NCBI GenBank assembly: GCA_023230855.1
Contig: JALNWQ010000019.1
Coordinates: 1 to 64,000, forward strand
Direction: 5' to 3'
Length of the DNA: 64,000 nucleotides
From: Solirubrobacteraceae bacterium
Lineage (GTDB): Bacteria; Actinomycetota; Thermoleophilia; Solirubrobacterales; Solirubrobacteraceae
The notes below the pieces were generated by a model. It saw nothing but the letters and a program-made list of their open reading frames with translations, did not search any database and had not been told where the DNA came from. Positions 1 through 8,782 of this stretch are shown here, in pieces. Position 1 is the stretch's first letter. Every line of letters starts with the position of its first letter. The position numbers were made by a program, and so were the translations under genes.

Positions 1-793
1 CCAACGCCCCGGCCGACGACACCGACAGGTTCCGGCCGTAATCGGTCTCGATCTCGTTGATCGCGGCCAGCACCTCCCACCGCACCCCGTACTGCATCCC
101 CGCCGCCTGATAGATCGGCAACAGGAACGGCGGAATCCGGAACTTGTCGATGAAGAAGTTCGGCACCCCCACCGCCGCCGGACCCGGCACCACCTCCGAG
201 AACCCCGGCGCATCACGCTGCGGCTCGGGCGCCGGGACGGGACGGGTCTCGCGGGCGGTCGGCGTGCGGCGACCGTCGGAGCGGTCCTCCGCGTCGCGCT
301 TGGACTGCGCGTCGCGCGCGATCTCGTCCTCGCGGTCCTTCGCGTCGCGGTCGCCGGCGCGCTTGGCGGCGTCGGCCGCCGAGCTCTGCCAGCGGGAGCC
401 ACCGCCACCGGTGGCCGCGGCGGCGGCGTCGGCCGCCGGGGCGGGCGTCGCGGCCGTGCCGGGCGCGGGGGCCGCGTCGGTCGTGGCCGGCGCGGGAGCG
501 GGGGCGGTCGTCGACGTCGTCCCGGGTGGCGGTGCGCAGTCGCCGAGCTGCAGGAGCTTCAGCTCCCCGAGGCGCAGGTCGAGGCAGGACGGTAGGCCCT
601 GGGCGCCGGCGGCCGCGGGGAACGCGGCGACGCCGGCCAGCACGCCGACGACTGACGCACAGCGGCGCAGCGACACGACGGTCCGACCGCCGAACCGCGG
701 GGTGGCACGCGCCGTCACCGGAGCATCATCCCGCTCCGGAGCGGTGTCGCCGCCCGCCCGAGGGCGTCGACCGTTGTCGGCGTGGTGTCCCAT
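1..793 (-). CDS. Lytic transglycosylase-like secreted protein, partial (3' end beyond window)
   Basis: Reverse-strand frame open from an ATG at 793 to the window edge (264 codons seen). The N-terminus has an arginine-rich stretch, then a hydrophobic signal-like segment (about residues 40-65, VVGVLAGVAAFPAAAGAQ), then a long Pro/Ala/Thr linker and a charged Asp/Arg/Lys segment. The last ~50 residues contain IPPFLLPIYQAAGMQYGV and an AAINEIETDYGRN stretch. These match the start of the SLT/MltB-type transglycosylase fold, in which the Glu after the Asn-Glu pair is the usual catalytic acid. Likely role: peptidoglycan cleavage outside the membrane. A CTCCC-box promoter lies about 90-150 bases upstream. 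The catalytic domain is mostly outside the window, so the family call rests on its first ~45 residues. Confidence 0.72.
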   Translation of the reverse strand, partial: MGHHADNGRRPRAGGDTAPERDDAPVTARATPRFGGRTVVSLRRCASVVGVLAGVAAFPAAAGAQGLPSCLDLRLGELKLLQLGDCAPPPGTTSTTAPAPAPATTDAAPAPGTAATPAPAADAAAAATGGGGSRWQSSAADAAKRAGDRDAKDREDEIARDAQSKRDAEDRSDGRRTPTARETRPVPAPEPQRDAPGFSEVVPGPAAVGVPNFFIDKFRIPPFLLPIYQAAGMQYGVRWEVLAAINEIETDYGRNLSVSSAGAL

Positions 794-878
794 GCAATCC
801 TCTCCCTCGCCGGCGCCGCTCCCATGACCTGGAGCACCGAACGCCGGATCCCTCGCACCATACGTGCTGTCCGGGCGC

Positions 879-949
879 ACTGTACACGGCCCGAACGGGT
901 CGATCTACTCCCCCGATGGGGAGACTCCCGCGCCGAAGCCCGCCGGGAG
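879..949 (-). promoter_or_regulatory. CTCCC-box promoter of the transglycosylase gene
   Basis: Two inverted repeats read toward the transglycosylase. The distal one is CTCCC (925-929)/GGGAG (945-949). The proximal one is CTCCCC-CGAT-GGGGAG (908-923). Twenty-one bases after the proximal repeat plus two bases comes TACAGT (884-879), a -10-like hexamer. The rest of the 290-base gap to ligD (794-1083) shows no gene. Confidence 0.55.
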
Positions 950-1083
950 GGGCACGTCCGGCGATGATTTCCGGGGCGGCGCGCGGTCTTCCGCTCCGTG
1001 CCCCCGGCGCCCCGCCCGATCCGCTCCGCACTCCGCGTTGCACGGGATCGCCCGCCCCTGGAACCGCACGGGACCGGGGCGGC

Positions 1084-3084
1084 ATGATGGGTCCCATGTC
1101 CCCGACGCCGGACCGGGAGGGACGCGCGACGCCGGTGCTCCCGGAGCCGATGCTCGCCGTCGTCGGCGACTTGCCGCGCGACCCGGAGGCGTGGGCGTTC
1201 GAGGTGAAGTGGGACGGCGTGCGGGCCTTCGTCCACGCCGACGGCGGACGGGTCCGGATCCGCACCCGCGGGGGACGGGACGTCACCGACGCCTACCCCG
1301 AGATCGCCGGGATCGCGGATGCGCTCGGCGGCCACGACGCGGTCCTCGACGGCGAGCTCGTCGCGTTCGACGACGACGGCCTGCCCGCGTTCCAGGCCCT
1401 GCAGCCGCGGACGGCGGCCCACGGCCGTCGGGCGTCGCCCGACGAGGTCGAGGCCCGCCCGGTGACGCTCCTGGCGTTCGACCTGCCGTCGCTCGACGGC
1501 GTGCCGCTCGTCGACCTGCCGTACGTCGAGCGACGCGAGCGGCTCGCCGCGCTGGCGCTCGACGGCCCGCACTGGCAGGTCCCCGCCCACCACGTCGGGG
1601 ACGGCGCGGGGCTCCTCGCCGCCACCGCGGCGCGCGGCCTGGAGGGCGTCGTCGCAAAGCGGCTCGACTCGCGGTACCGCCCGGGCCGCCGGTCCGACCG
1701 CTGGCGCAAGATCAAGCACGCGCTCCGGCAGGAGTTCGTCGTCGGCGGCTACACCCCCGGCCGCGGCGGGCGCGCGTCGACGCTCGGGGCGCTCCAGCTC
1801 GGGGTCCACGACGCCGCCGGCACGCTGCGGTACGTCGGCGGCGTCGGCACCGGGTTCGCCGACGCCGAGCTGCGGCGGTTGCGCTCCCGGCTCGACGGGC
1901 TGGCGCGGGCCTCGTCGCCGTTCCGCGGACGACGCGCCCCGGCCGGGACGCGGTTCGTCCGTCCCGAGCTCGTGTGCGAGGCGCGGTTCAGCGCCTGGAC
2001 GACGGACGGCAGCATCCGCCACGCGACCTACGAGGGCCTGCGCGACGACAAGCCGGCGACGGACGTCGTGCGCGAGCCCGTGCCGGGAGAGCACCGACCG
2101 CCACCGCCGGAGGGCGCCATGACGGAGGACCGCACGATCGAGCTGCCGGACGAGGGCGACGTGACGCTCGACGTCGACGGCCGCGAGCTGACCCTGTCGA
2201 GCCTCGACAAGGTGTACTACCCGGAGTCGGGGTTCACGAAGGGCGGCGCCCTGGACCACTACGCGCGGATCGCCCCGGTGCTGCTGCCGCACCTCCGCGA
2301 CCGGCCGGTGACGCTCAAGCGCTACCCGGACGGCGTCGACGGCAAGGCGTTCTTCCAGAAGCGCGCCGCGTCGCACCGGCCCGAGTGGGTCGCGACGACC
2401 CCGGTGCCGAGCCGCCGCGGGACGATCGACTTCGTGCTCGTGCAGGACCTGCCGACGCTCCTGTGGGCGGTGAACCTCGGCGCGATCGAGCTGCACCCGC
2501 TGCTGTCCCGCGCCGACCCGGACGCCCCGGGCGGCGTCGGCCCGCCCCGGTCGCTCGTCTTCGACCTCGACCCCGGTGCGCCGGCGACGATCGTGGAGTG
2601 CTGCCGGGTCGGGCTGCTCGTGCGGGACCTCTTCGCCGAGCTGGGCCTGGAGTGCTGGGCGAAGACGTCGGGGTCGAAGGGCCTGCAGGTCTACGTGCCG
2701 CTCAACGGCGACGCCGGGTACGACCGGACGAAGCCGCTGGCGCACGCCGTCGCCCGACTCCTGGAGGACCGGCATCCCGACCTCGTCGTGTCGCGGATGG
2801 CGAAGGACCTGCGCGACGGCCGGGTCCTCGTCGACTGGAGCCAGAACGACGAGCACAAGACGACGGTGACGGTCTACGCCCTTCGCGCGCGCACGCGACC
2901 GACGGTGTCGACCCCCGTCACGTGGGACGAGGTCGAGGCGGCCGCCGAGAGCGACGCCGGGGCCGACGCGCTCGCCTTCACGGTCGACGACGTCCACGAA
3001 CGGGTACGGGAGCACGGCGACCGGTTCGCCCCGGTGCTCCACACGACGCAGGACCCCCCGACCCTCGGAGATGGCGAGCGATGA
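1084..3084 (+). CDS. ligD: ATP-dependent DNA ligase LigD (ligase-polymerase fusion)
   Basis: A 666-residue two-domain NHEJ ligase. The N-terminal half is an ATP-dependent ligase: KWDG with the adenylated Lys at about residue 42, DGELVAFD, EGVVAKR near residue 188 and a WRKIKH motif V. The C-terminal half, from about residue 370, is the LigD polymerase/primase domain, with FDLDPG near 493 as the metal-binding acidic pair, SGSKGLQVYVPL and VDWSQN. No phosphoesterase domain is present, and the order Lig-Pol differs from the Pol-PE-Lig order of the mycobacterial protein. ATGs at 1084, 1087 and 1096 are all possible; the first follows a GGGGCGG stretch. The stop overlaps the first ku gene by four bases, so the three repair genes are probably one operon. 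Confidence 0.9.
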   Translation: MMGPMSPTPDREGRATPVLPEPMLAVVGDLPRDPEAWAFEVKWDGVRAFVHADGGRVRIRTRGGRDVTDAYPEIAGIADALGGHDAVLDGELVAFDDDGLPAFQALQPRTAAHGRRASPDEVEARPVTLLAFDLPSLDGVPLVDLPYVERRERLAALALDGPHWQVPAHHVGDGAGLLAATAARGLEGVVAKRLDSRYRPGRRSDRWRKIKHALRQEFVVGGYTPGRGGRASTLGALQLGVHDAAGTLRYVGGVGTGFADAELRRLRSRLDGLARASSPFRGRRAPAGTRFVRPELVCEARFSAWTTDGSIRHATYEGLRDDKPATDVVREPVPGEHRPPPPEGAMTEDRTIELPDEGDVTLDVDGRELTLSSLDKVYYPESGFTKGGALDHYARIAPVLLPHLRDRPVTLKRYPDGVDGKAFFQKRAASHRPEWVATTPVPSRRGTIDFVLVQDLPTLLWAVNLGAIELHPLLSRADPDAPGGVGPPRSLVFDLDPGAPATIVECCRVGLLVRDLFAELGLECWAKTSGSKGLQVYVPLNGDAGYDRTKPLAHAVARLLEDRHPDLVVSRMAKDLRDGRVLVDWSQNDEHKTTVTVYALRARTRPTVSTPVTWDEVEAAAESDAGADALAFTVDDVHERVREHGDRFAPVLHTTQDPPTLGDGER

Positions 3085-3848
3085 CCGCACGATCGATCTG
3101 GAACGGCACGTTGACCCTCGGCGCCCTCGTCGTGCCGGTGAAGCTCTTCACCGCGACCGAGGCGCGCGCGCTGTCGTTCCGCGAGGTGCGGGCCGACGAC
3201 GGCGCCCGGGTGCGTCACCGCCGGGTCGGGGCGCGGACCGGCGAGGAGGTGCCGTTCGCCGAGATCGAGAAGGCGTACGGCGACGGGAGCGACGAGGTCG
3301 TGATGACGAAGGACGAGATCGCCGCCGCCGACGGGCCCCGGGCCAAGGTCGTCGAGATCGAGCACGTCGTGCGGGCCGAGGAGATCGACCCCGTCCACTA
3401 CGACAAGCCGTACCACCTGGGCGCACGGGACGGTGGGGCGCACGCCTACCGGCTGCTGCTCGCGGCGCTCGAGCGCGGGGGCCGCGTCGGGATCGGTCGC
3501 CTGGTGCTGCGCCAGCGCGAGCGCCTCGTCGCGCTGCGGCCGCTGCAGGGGGCGCTGGCGTTGCAGACGCTGCGGTTCGCCGACGAGCTCGTCCCCGCCG
3601 ACGACCTCGACGTGCCGACGCCGCGCAAGGCCCCGGCGGAGCGCGAGGTCGAGATGGCCGGGCGCCTCGTCGACATGCTCGCGGGGCCGTGGGACCCGGA
3701 CGCCTACCGCGACACGTACCGCCAGGCGGTGATGGACGTCGTCGCGGCGAAGCTCGAGGGCCGCGAGCCGGACGCGCCCCTCCCCGCCGAGGACCGCGAC
3801 GACGACCTGCTCGCCGCGCTCGAGGCGAGCCTGGAGCGGGGCTCCTGA
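3081..3848 (+). CDS. ku: Ku protein (first copy)
   Basis: A 255-residue bacterial Ku homologue, the DNA-end-binding ring that recruits LigD in non-homologous end joining. Family signatures are SIWNGTLTLGALVVPVKLF at the N-terminus, VVEIEHVVRAEEIDPVHYDKPY in the middle and LVLRQRERLVALRPLQGAL in the core. The ATG at 3081 overlaps the ligD stop (ATGA), which implies translational coupling. The C-terminus is acidic and short, without the basic tail found on the next copy. Confidence 0.92.
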   Translation: MTARSIWNGTLTLGALVVPVKLFTATEARALSFREVRADDGARVRHRRVGARTGEEVPFAEIEKAYGDGSDEVVMTKDEIAAADGPRAKVVEIEHVVRAEEIDPVHYDKPYHLGARDGGAHAYRLLLAALERGGRVGIGRLVLRQRERLVALRPLQGALALQTLRFADELVPADDLDVPTPRKAPAEREVEMAGRLVDMLAGPWDPDAYRDTYRQAVMDVVAAKLEGREPDAPLPAEDRDDDLLAALEASLERGS

Positions 3849-4756
3849 TGCCGCGCCCGATCTGGTCCGGATCGATCAGCTTCGGCCTCGTCAACGTGCC
3901 GGTGCAGCTCTACGGGGCCACCCGCGACCGGTCGGTCCGGTTCCACCAGGTGCGGGCCGGCACCGGCGAGGCGATCGAGACGCGCCGGGTGGCCGAGGGC
4001 TCCGACGACGAGGTCGACTGGGCGGAGATCGCCCGCGGGTGGGAGACCGACGACGGCCGTCTCGTCGTGCTGCTCGACGAGGACCTGGACCGGGCCGCGC
4101 CGGAGCGCACCCGCACCGTCGACGTCGAGCTGTTCGTCGACCTGGAGGAGATCGACCCGATCCACTTCGACCACCCGTACTGGCTCGTGCCGCGTGGCGA
4201 GGGCGAGGGGCCGGCCCGCGCCTACCGCCTGCTGCGCGACGTGCTCGCCGACTCCGACCGCGTCGCGATCGGCCGGATCGTCATCCGCGCGAGGGAGCAG
4301 CTCGTCGCGATCCGCGAGCGACAGGGGTTGTTGTCGCTGACGACGATGCGGTTCGCCGAGGAGATCCGCGACCCGCACGACACCGGCGCGGTGCCGACCG
4401 ACGAGGCGAGCGCCCCGTCCGACGCCGAGGTCGACGACGCGGTCGCGCTGCTGGAGGAGATGACCGTCGACTGGGACCCGACGTCGTACGCCGACGCGCA
4501 CCGCGAGCGGCTGCTCGCCCTCGTCGAGGAGAAGCGTCGCAACGGCGAGGTGCGCGAGCCCGATCCGGAGGACGAGCCCGTCCCCCAGGTCGCGTCGAAG
4601 GACCTGCTGGCCGCGCTCGAGGAGAGCCTCGACCGGATCCGCGGCGACCGCAAGCGCCCCGGCACCCGATCGCCCGCCAAGCGGGGCGGGGTCGGCAGCA
4701 GCGGGAGGAAGCCGTCCGGGACCGAGAAGGCGAAGGCGAAGGCGAAGAAGGCGTGA
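3848..4756 (+). CDS. ku: Ku protein (second copy, lysine-rich tail)
   Basis: A 302-residue Ku homologue whose ATG shares one base with the stop of the first copy. Signatures are PIWSGSISFGLVNVPVQLY, VELFVDLEEIDPIHFDHPYW and IGRIVIRAREQLVAIR. It differs from its neighbour by a C-terminal extension of about 35 residues rich in Lys, Arg, Ser and Gly, ending in alternating Lys-Ala. In other bacterial Kus such basic tails bind DNA and help ring threading. Tandem paralogues suggest heterodimers or specialised copies, which is inference. The gene ends 40 bases before a convergent regulator. Confidence 0.92.
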   Translation: MPRPIWSGSISFGLVNVPVQLYGATRDRSVRFHQVRAGTGEAIETRRVAEGSDDEVDWAEIARGWETDDGRLVVLLDEDLDRAAPERTRTVDVELFVDLEEIDPIHFDHPYWLVPRGEGEGPARAYRLLRDVLADSDRVAIGRIVIRAREQLVAIRERQGLLSLTTMRFAEEIRDPHDTGAVPTDEASAPSDAEVDDAVALLEEMTVDWDPTSYADAHRERLLALVEEKRRNGEVREPDPEDEPVPQVASKDLLAALEESLDRIRGDRKRPGTRSPAKRGGVGSSGRKPSGTEKAKAKAKKA

Positions 4757-4796
4757 CGCGGGGGGGGCCGGCCCGGAGCGCCGCGACCCGCCCGGG

Positions 4797-5930
4797 TCAC
4801 CCGGGCCCGTCCCGATGGTGCCGCGCCACGAGCTCGGCGCGGTTCGTCGCCCCCGTCTTGGCGAGCACCCGCTTGACGTGGGTCTTCACCGTCCCCTCGC
4901 CGATCGCGAGCGCCTCGGCGATCTGACGGTTGCGCCGCCCGGCGACGAGGAGCGAGAACACCTCGCGCTCCCGCGGGGTGAGCAGCTCCGCGAGGCCCTC
5001 CGGCGGTCGACCGCCGGGCGCGGGCAGGTGGCCCGTGTCCCGGTCGTCGCCGCCCGTGGCCTCCCCGGGATCCTCCTGCTGCGACAGGCGGACCTCGGCC
5101 GCGGTGAGGTCGGCCATCGCGTCGTGCACCGCCTCGATGAGCCGCTCGAACTCCGTGCGCCGCCGCCGCATCCGCTCGCCCAGCACCGTGCGCTCGTAGA
5201 GGTGCCCGAACCCCTCGGCGAACCGCCACAGGACGTCGCGGTCGGTCGCATCGCACGCCGGGCCGCCCTCGAGGTGGTCGGCGTGGAGGAACCCGATGAC
5301 CCGGCCGGCGGGCATGACCGGGGCCACGACGTACGACGACGACCGTCCCGCCCGGATGATCTCGTGGATCCCCGGCTCCGACGTGTCGGACACGAGCGCG
5401 GGACGGTGCTCGTCGAGCAGGCGGCTCTCGAGCGTCAGCGCGTCGAGGGGGATCGAGCGGTCGCGCCAGTCCGCGACCCAGTCCTCCGGCGCGACCGCCG
5501 CGTTGACCTTCCACGGCCACCAGCGGCCGTCCTCCACCCGCGACAGCAGCACGCGCTCCAGGCCGCACGCCCGGACCGCCTCCTCGCAGACCGCACGCAG
5601 CAGCTCGTCGGTCGTGGCGGCCGACCGCAATCGGGCGAGGCCCTGCTGGCAGGACGTGATCCGCCGGGCCCGTCGATCGTTGTCGCGCGCGTCGAGCTCG
5701 AGCGCGAGCGCATGCGCGTCGCGGACGAGGGCCGCCGTCGCCGCGGGGTCCGCCTCCCACGCCTCGGGGCGTCGCGCGACGGCGTCGGCCGCCGCCTCGA
5801 GGTCCTCGGGCCCGATCCGCCCTGCGGGGCCGGTCGTCGTGCCGGTCGCCTCGTGCAGCCGCCGCAGCAGCGCGTCCGCCCGCGCCCGGGGCGACGCGGT
5901 CCGACGCGGTCCGGCCGGTTCAGCGACCAC
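4797..5930 (-). CDS. GAF-LuxR transcriptional regulator, type I (pair A)
   Basis: A 377-residue regulator. The N-terminal ~110 residues are helical. A GAF-like sensor domain follows (about 110-260), with ERVLLSRVEDGRWWPW, SSYVVAPVMPAGRVIGFLHAD and DRDVLWRFAEGFGHLYER. The C-terminus is a LuxR-type helix-turn-helix (LLTPREREVFSLLVAGRRN followed by GTVKTHVKRVLAKTGA). There is no receiver domain, so it probably senses a small molecule directly. The GTG start overlaps the upstream regulator by 11 bases. The FLHAD and WPW signatures put it in the same class as the regulators at 18060-19262 and 20500-21678. Confidence 0.85.
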   Translation of the reverse strand: MVAEPAGPRRTASPRARADALLRRLHEATGTTTGPAGRIGPEDLEAAADAVARRPEAWEADPAATAALVRDAHALALELDARDNDRRARRITSCQQGLARLRSAATTDELLRAVCEEAVRACGLERVLLSRVEDGRWWPWKVNAAVAPEDWVADWRDRSIPLDALTLESRLLDEHRPALVSDTSEPGIHEIIRAGRSSSYVVAPVMPAGRVIGFLHADHLEGGPACDATDRDVLWRFAEGFGHLYERTVLGERMRRRRTEFERLIEAVHDAMADLTAAEVRLSQQEDPGEATGGDDRDTGHLPAPGGRPPEGLAELLTPREREVFSLLVAGRRNRQIAEALAIGEGTVKTHVKRVLAKTGATNRAELVARHHRDGPG

Positions 5931-7128
5931 GGGTCCCCCGCCGCTCGGTGATCCGCAGGTACCGGGCGATGAGCGCCGCCCGGCCCGACGCCCGCAGCTT
6001 GCGGCTGATCCGCGCGAGGTGGCTGCGGACGGTCCCCTCGCCGATCCCCAGCCGCTCCGCGATGCCGGCGTTGCTCGCCCCGGTCGCGAGGATCCGCAGC
6101 ACCTCGTGCTCGCGCGCGGAGAGGAGGTCCATGCGCACCTCCTCCGACCCGCCGTCGCCCCCGGCCGGGTCCGACGCGTCGGCCTCGTCGGCCGTCGAGA
6201 CGAGCGCCACCTCGTCCTCCCGCAGCGCCCGCAGCGCGTCGTCGGCGGCGGCGAACACCTCGCGCACCCGGCCCCGCCGGCGGTCCAGGCGCTCGAGCAA
6301 CGCCAGGCGCTCGAACACCAGGCCGAACTCCTCGGCGAACGTCCACAGGTTGTCGCGATCGACCGGCCGCAGCGGCGGGGACTCGTCCAACCGGTCGGCC
6401 TGGAGGAACCCGACGACGCGGTCCGCGGCGATCACCGGCGCGGCGACGTAGCGCCGGGTGCCGGTCGCGGCGACGAGCTCGGCGTCGACGTCCGGGGCGT
6501 CGGCCTCGACGAGCGCGGCGGTGCGGCGCTGGACGAGGCGCACCTCGAGCGTGCCGGGACGGAGCGGAAGCCACCGCTCGGTGAGGTACCGGCGCGTCGA
6601 TGCGGACGTGTCCGGATCGGCCGCCGGGTCGATCCACACCGCCTCGGCGCGCCAGGACGACCCGTGGACGCCGGAGACCACCGCGCGGTCGAACCCGCAC
6701 GATCGCCCGAGCTCGCGCGGGGCGGCGTCGAGCAGGTCGCGGATCGTCGTCGCACGACGCAGGCGCCCGATGCTCGCGTAGATCTCGCCGATCGTCGAGA
6801 ACCGGCGGTCGGCCTCGAGGCGCCGGACCCGGCGCTGCAGTCGGCCCAGATCGACGAGGGTGGCGGCGGCGCCTCCGTCGGGGCGCGCGCCCAGGAGCCG
6901 TGCGGCCCGGTCGGCGGCGTCGTCGAGGTCGGCCGCCAGGCGGAGGAGCGCGATGCCGTCGAGCGAGCCGGGAGACGCGAGCCGGTCGGTGGCGTCGCGC
7001 ACCGTCGCGCGGAGGTCGGGCGCGCCGCGATCCTCATCCGTCGCCCCGACGGGCGGCGCCGCCGTCGGCGTTCCCGGGGTGCGTCCGCCGGTCCCGGCCG
7101 GCGTCACCGATCGTCCTGCGGCGCTCAC
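5920..7128 (-). CDS. GAF-LuxR transcriptional regulator, type II (pair A)
   Basis: A 402-residue regulator starting at a GTG. It has a low-complexity N-terminus, a helical segment, a GAF-like domain (CGFDRAVVSGVHGSSW, YVAAPVIAADRVVGFLQAD, DRDNLWTFAEEFGLVFER) and a C-terminal LuxR helix-turn-helix (LLSAREHEVLRILATGASN, then GTVRSHLARISRKLRA). It is the first gene of a two-gene operon. Its 146-base upstream region is shared with the divergent seven-TM gene and holds CTCCC boxes, so it may be autoregulated. The closest relatives in the window are 21675-22775 and 16897-18063. Confidence 0.85.
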   Translation of the reverse strand: MSAAGRSVTPAGTGGRTPGTPTAAPPVGATDEDRGAPDLRATVRDATDRLASPGSLDGIALLRLAADLDDAADRAARLLGARPDGGAAATLVDLGRLQRRVRRLEADRRFSTIGEIYASIGRLRRATTIRDLLDAAPRELGRSCGFDRAVVSGVHGSSWRAEAVWIDPAADPDTSASTRRYLTERWLPLRPGTLEVRLVQRRTAALVEADAPDVDAELVAATGTRRYVAAPVIAADRVVGFLQADRLDESPPLRPVDRDNLWTFAEEFGLVFERLALLERLDRRRGRVREVFAAADDALRALREDEVALVSTADEADASDPAGGDGGSEEVRMDLLSAREHEVLRILATGASNAGIAERLGIGEGTVRSHLARISRKLRASGRAALIARYLRITERRGTRGR

Positions 7129-7151
7129 GAGCCCACCCTACGCCGACGGGT

Positions 7152-7218
7152 GTCTCCCCGGTCGCAGGTGAAGTTGCGCCGTTGGGGAGACGCCAGCGGG
7201 CCGGGGCGACCCTAGGTT
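7152..7218 (+). promoter_or_regulatory. CTCCC-box promoter in divergent regulator/seven-TM region
   Basis: GTCTCCCC (7152-7159) and GGGGAGAC (7184-7191) are exact reverse complements 24 bases apart. They may be outer arms of two tandem boxes. Exactly 21 bases after GGGGAGAC comes TAGGTT (7213-7218), the -10-like hexamer for the plus-strand membrane protein. Confidence 0.6.
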
Positions 7219-7274
7219 CGTCAGGTGGCGTCGGTGACCGACGTCCGACGGTGACCCCGACGAAGAAGGCGGCG

Positions 7275-8171
7275 ATGGCCCCCATACCGGACAAGCCCGG
7301 CGACATGCCGGACCTCAACACGACGCTGCAGAGCCTCGTGACCTTCGCGCTGTGGGGGCTGACGATCGCCCTCATCGTCTACGCGGTCTACCTCAGCCGG
7401 CGGGATCGCTCGCCGATCGCGCTGTACCTCGTGCTCGCCGTCGCGGTCGGCAGCCTCATCGAGCCGCTGTACGACATCAGCTACCACCTGTTCTGGCACG
7501 CGTTCGACGAGACCGGCGCCAACCGGCAGTGGACGTTGTTCGAGGCGTTCCACCTGCCGCAGCCGGTGTGGGTCATGCCGGCCTACGTCGTCGTCTTCGC
7601 CGGTCCGGCGATCTTCATGTACAAGGGCCTCGCGAAGAGCACGTCCACACGGCACGTGTTCAAGCTCGCGTTGATCACCGCGTGCACGACGGCCGCGTTC
7701 GAGATCCTCATGATCAACCTCGAGCTCTACTCGTACTGGTCGCCCCAGACCCTGCGGGTGCTCGACTACCCGATCTGGATCGCGTTCATGGAGGCCGCGC
7801 AGATCACCGGGTTCGCGTTGCTCGTCGCGTTGCTGTCGCGCAAGGCGACGAACCACTGGCAGCTGCTCACGGTGTTCGTGCTGTTCCCCGCGAACTTCGC
7901 CTACTCGACCCTCGGGGCCGGGTTCCCCGGCATCATCGCCATCAACTCGTCGGAGAGCCCGTCCGAGGTGCTCATGGCCTGCGCGGGCCTGGCGAGCATC
8001 GGCCTGGCGATGCTCGAGCTGTGGTGGATCGGGCGACTGCTCGTCCGCGACCAGGAGGCGCACCCCGACCAGGAGGCGTGGTCCGCGGACCGCGCCGCGA
8101 CGGCCGGTCCGCCCGCCGCCACGCCACCGGTGGCGCCGCCGCCGACCCCGGTCGGCGCGCCCGGGGACTGA
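7275..8171 (+). CDS. Seven-TM membrane protein, first copy, unknown function
   Basis: A 298-residue protein with about seven hydrophobic segments (near 20-38, 46-65, 97-116, 128-146, 168-188, 198-218 and 233-253) and a Pro/Ala-rich cytosolic tail. It is a paralogue of the gene at 19310-20239. Shared blocks are EPLYD after TM2, LRVLDYPIWIAF (LRIFEYPLICGL in the other copy) and LFPANFAYSTLGAG (LFPATFYLANAGAG). The architecture recalls AveC-like (spirocyclase-family) membrane proteins, but that is a weak impression. The ATG at 7275 follows GAAGAAGG; a GTG at 7251 is an alternative. Both copies sit next to GAF-LuxR pairs. Confidence 0.75.
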   Translation: MAPIPDKPGDMPDLNTTLQSLVTFALWGLTIALIVYAVYLSRRDRSPIALYLVLAVAVGSLIEPLYDISYHLFWHAFDETGANRQWTLFEAFHLPQPVWVMPAYVVVFAGPAIFMYKGLAKSTSTRHVFKLALITACTTAAFEILMINLELYSYWSPQTLRVLDYPIWIAFMEAAQITGFALLVALLSRKATNHWQLLTVFVLFPANFAYSTLGAGFPGIIAINSSESPSEVLMACAGLASIGLAMLELWWIGRLLVRDQEAHPDQEAWSADRAATAGPPAATPPVAPPPTPVGAPGD

Positions 8172-8179
8172 TCGCGTCC

Positions 8180-8213
8180 GGAGGGGCCGCGGCCAGGCCG
8201 GCCGTGCCCCTCC
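8180..8213. terminator. Hairpin between convergent genes
   Basis: GGAGGGGC (8180-8187) pairs with GCCCCTCC (8206-8213), and an inner GGCC/GGCC pair extends the stem. It lies 9 bases after the seven-TM stop and before the convergent oxidoreductase stop, so it can serve both strands. Confidence 0.55.
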
Positions 8214-8302
8214 GCCTCCTCCTCCGGTCCCGCCCACGATCCTGCGGGGCGCCCACGTCCGTCGACGTGGAGCGGAGTGCGCTAGTGAGGACGTGGCGTG
8301 GG

Positions 8303-8722
8303 TCAGTCGACCGCGTCGGCGATGTCCCGCTCGAGCAGGATGACGGGGATCTCGCGGTCCGCCTTGGCCTGGTAGTCCGCGTAGGCGGGCCAGGTGGCGA
8401 CGAGCTCGTCCCACAGCGCCGGGCGATCGGTGGCGTTGGCCTCCCGCGCCCGGGCCGGGAACTCGTCGTCGCGGACCTGCACCACGGCCTCGGGCCGGTC
8501 GACGAGGTTGAGGTACCACCGGGGCGGGTCGCCGCCCCCGTTGGACGCGGCGATCGCGTACGCCTGCTCGCCGATCGGGCGGTAGATCAGCGGCGTGGAC
8601 CGCGGCTCGCCGCTGCGGCGACCGGTGGTGGTGAGGATGAGCACGGTGGTGCCCTGCCAGTCGTGGCCCTCGCGACCGTCGGTCTCGCGGTAGCGCTGGA
8701 CGTGTTCGGCGCCGAAGAGCAT
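8303..8722 (-). CDS. Deazaflavin (F420)-dependent nitroreductase-family protein
   Basis: A 139-residue protein of the Ddn/FPOR split-beta-barrel family. It has LILTTTGRRSGEPRSTPLIY near the N-terminus, the family's usual GRKSG-type motif, then AIAASNGGGDPPRWYLNLVDRP. Members use reduced F420 to reduce quinones, nitroimidazoles or other small molecules, often at the membrane. The ATG at 8722 gives the usual length for short members. It is a single gene convergent with the membrane protein upstream; no CTCCC box precedes it. The substrate cannot be deduced. Confidence 0.82.
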   Translation of the reverse strand: MLFGAEHVQRYRETDGREGHDWQGTTVLILTTTGRRSGEPRSTPLIYRPIGEQAYAIAASNGGGDPPRWYLNLVDRPEAVVQVRDDEFPARAREANATDRPALWDELVATWPAYADYQAKADREIPVILLERDIADAVD

Positions 8723-8782
8723 CCCGGGCCCCTACCCGCCCGGCCCGACGGCGACACCCGCCCGCCGAGCACGCCCGCAGGA

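Noticed and set aside
908..949. CTCCC...GGGAG repeats read as intrinsic terminators
   Set aside because: They lie upstream of start codons with a -10 at fixed spacing, not just after stops. Real terminator hairpins in this window have 9-17 base-pair stems directly after stops.
526..1083. N-terminal extension of ligD back to 526
   Set aside because: The extension is Arg/Pro-rich with no family similarity and overlaps the transglycosylase gene and its promoter; the ligase domain begins after 1084.
4791..4805. CCCGGGTCACCCGGG as terminator between ku and the regulator
   Set aside because: The palindrome has only a six-base stem with a three-base loop and overlaps the regulator's stop codon; too weak to call.
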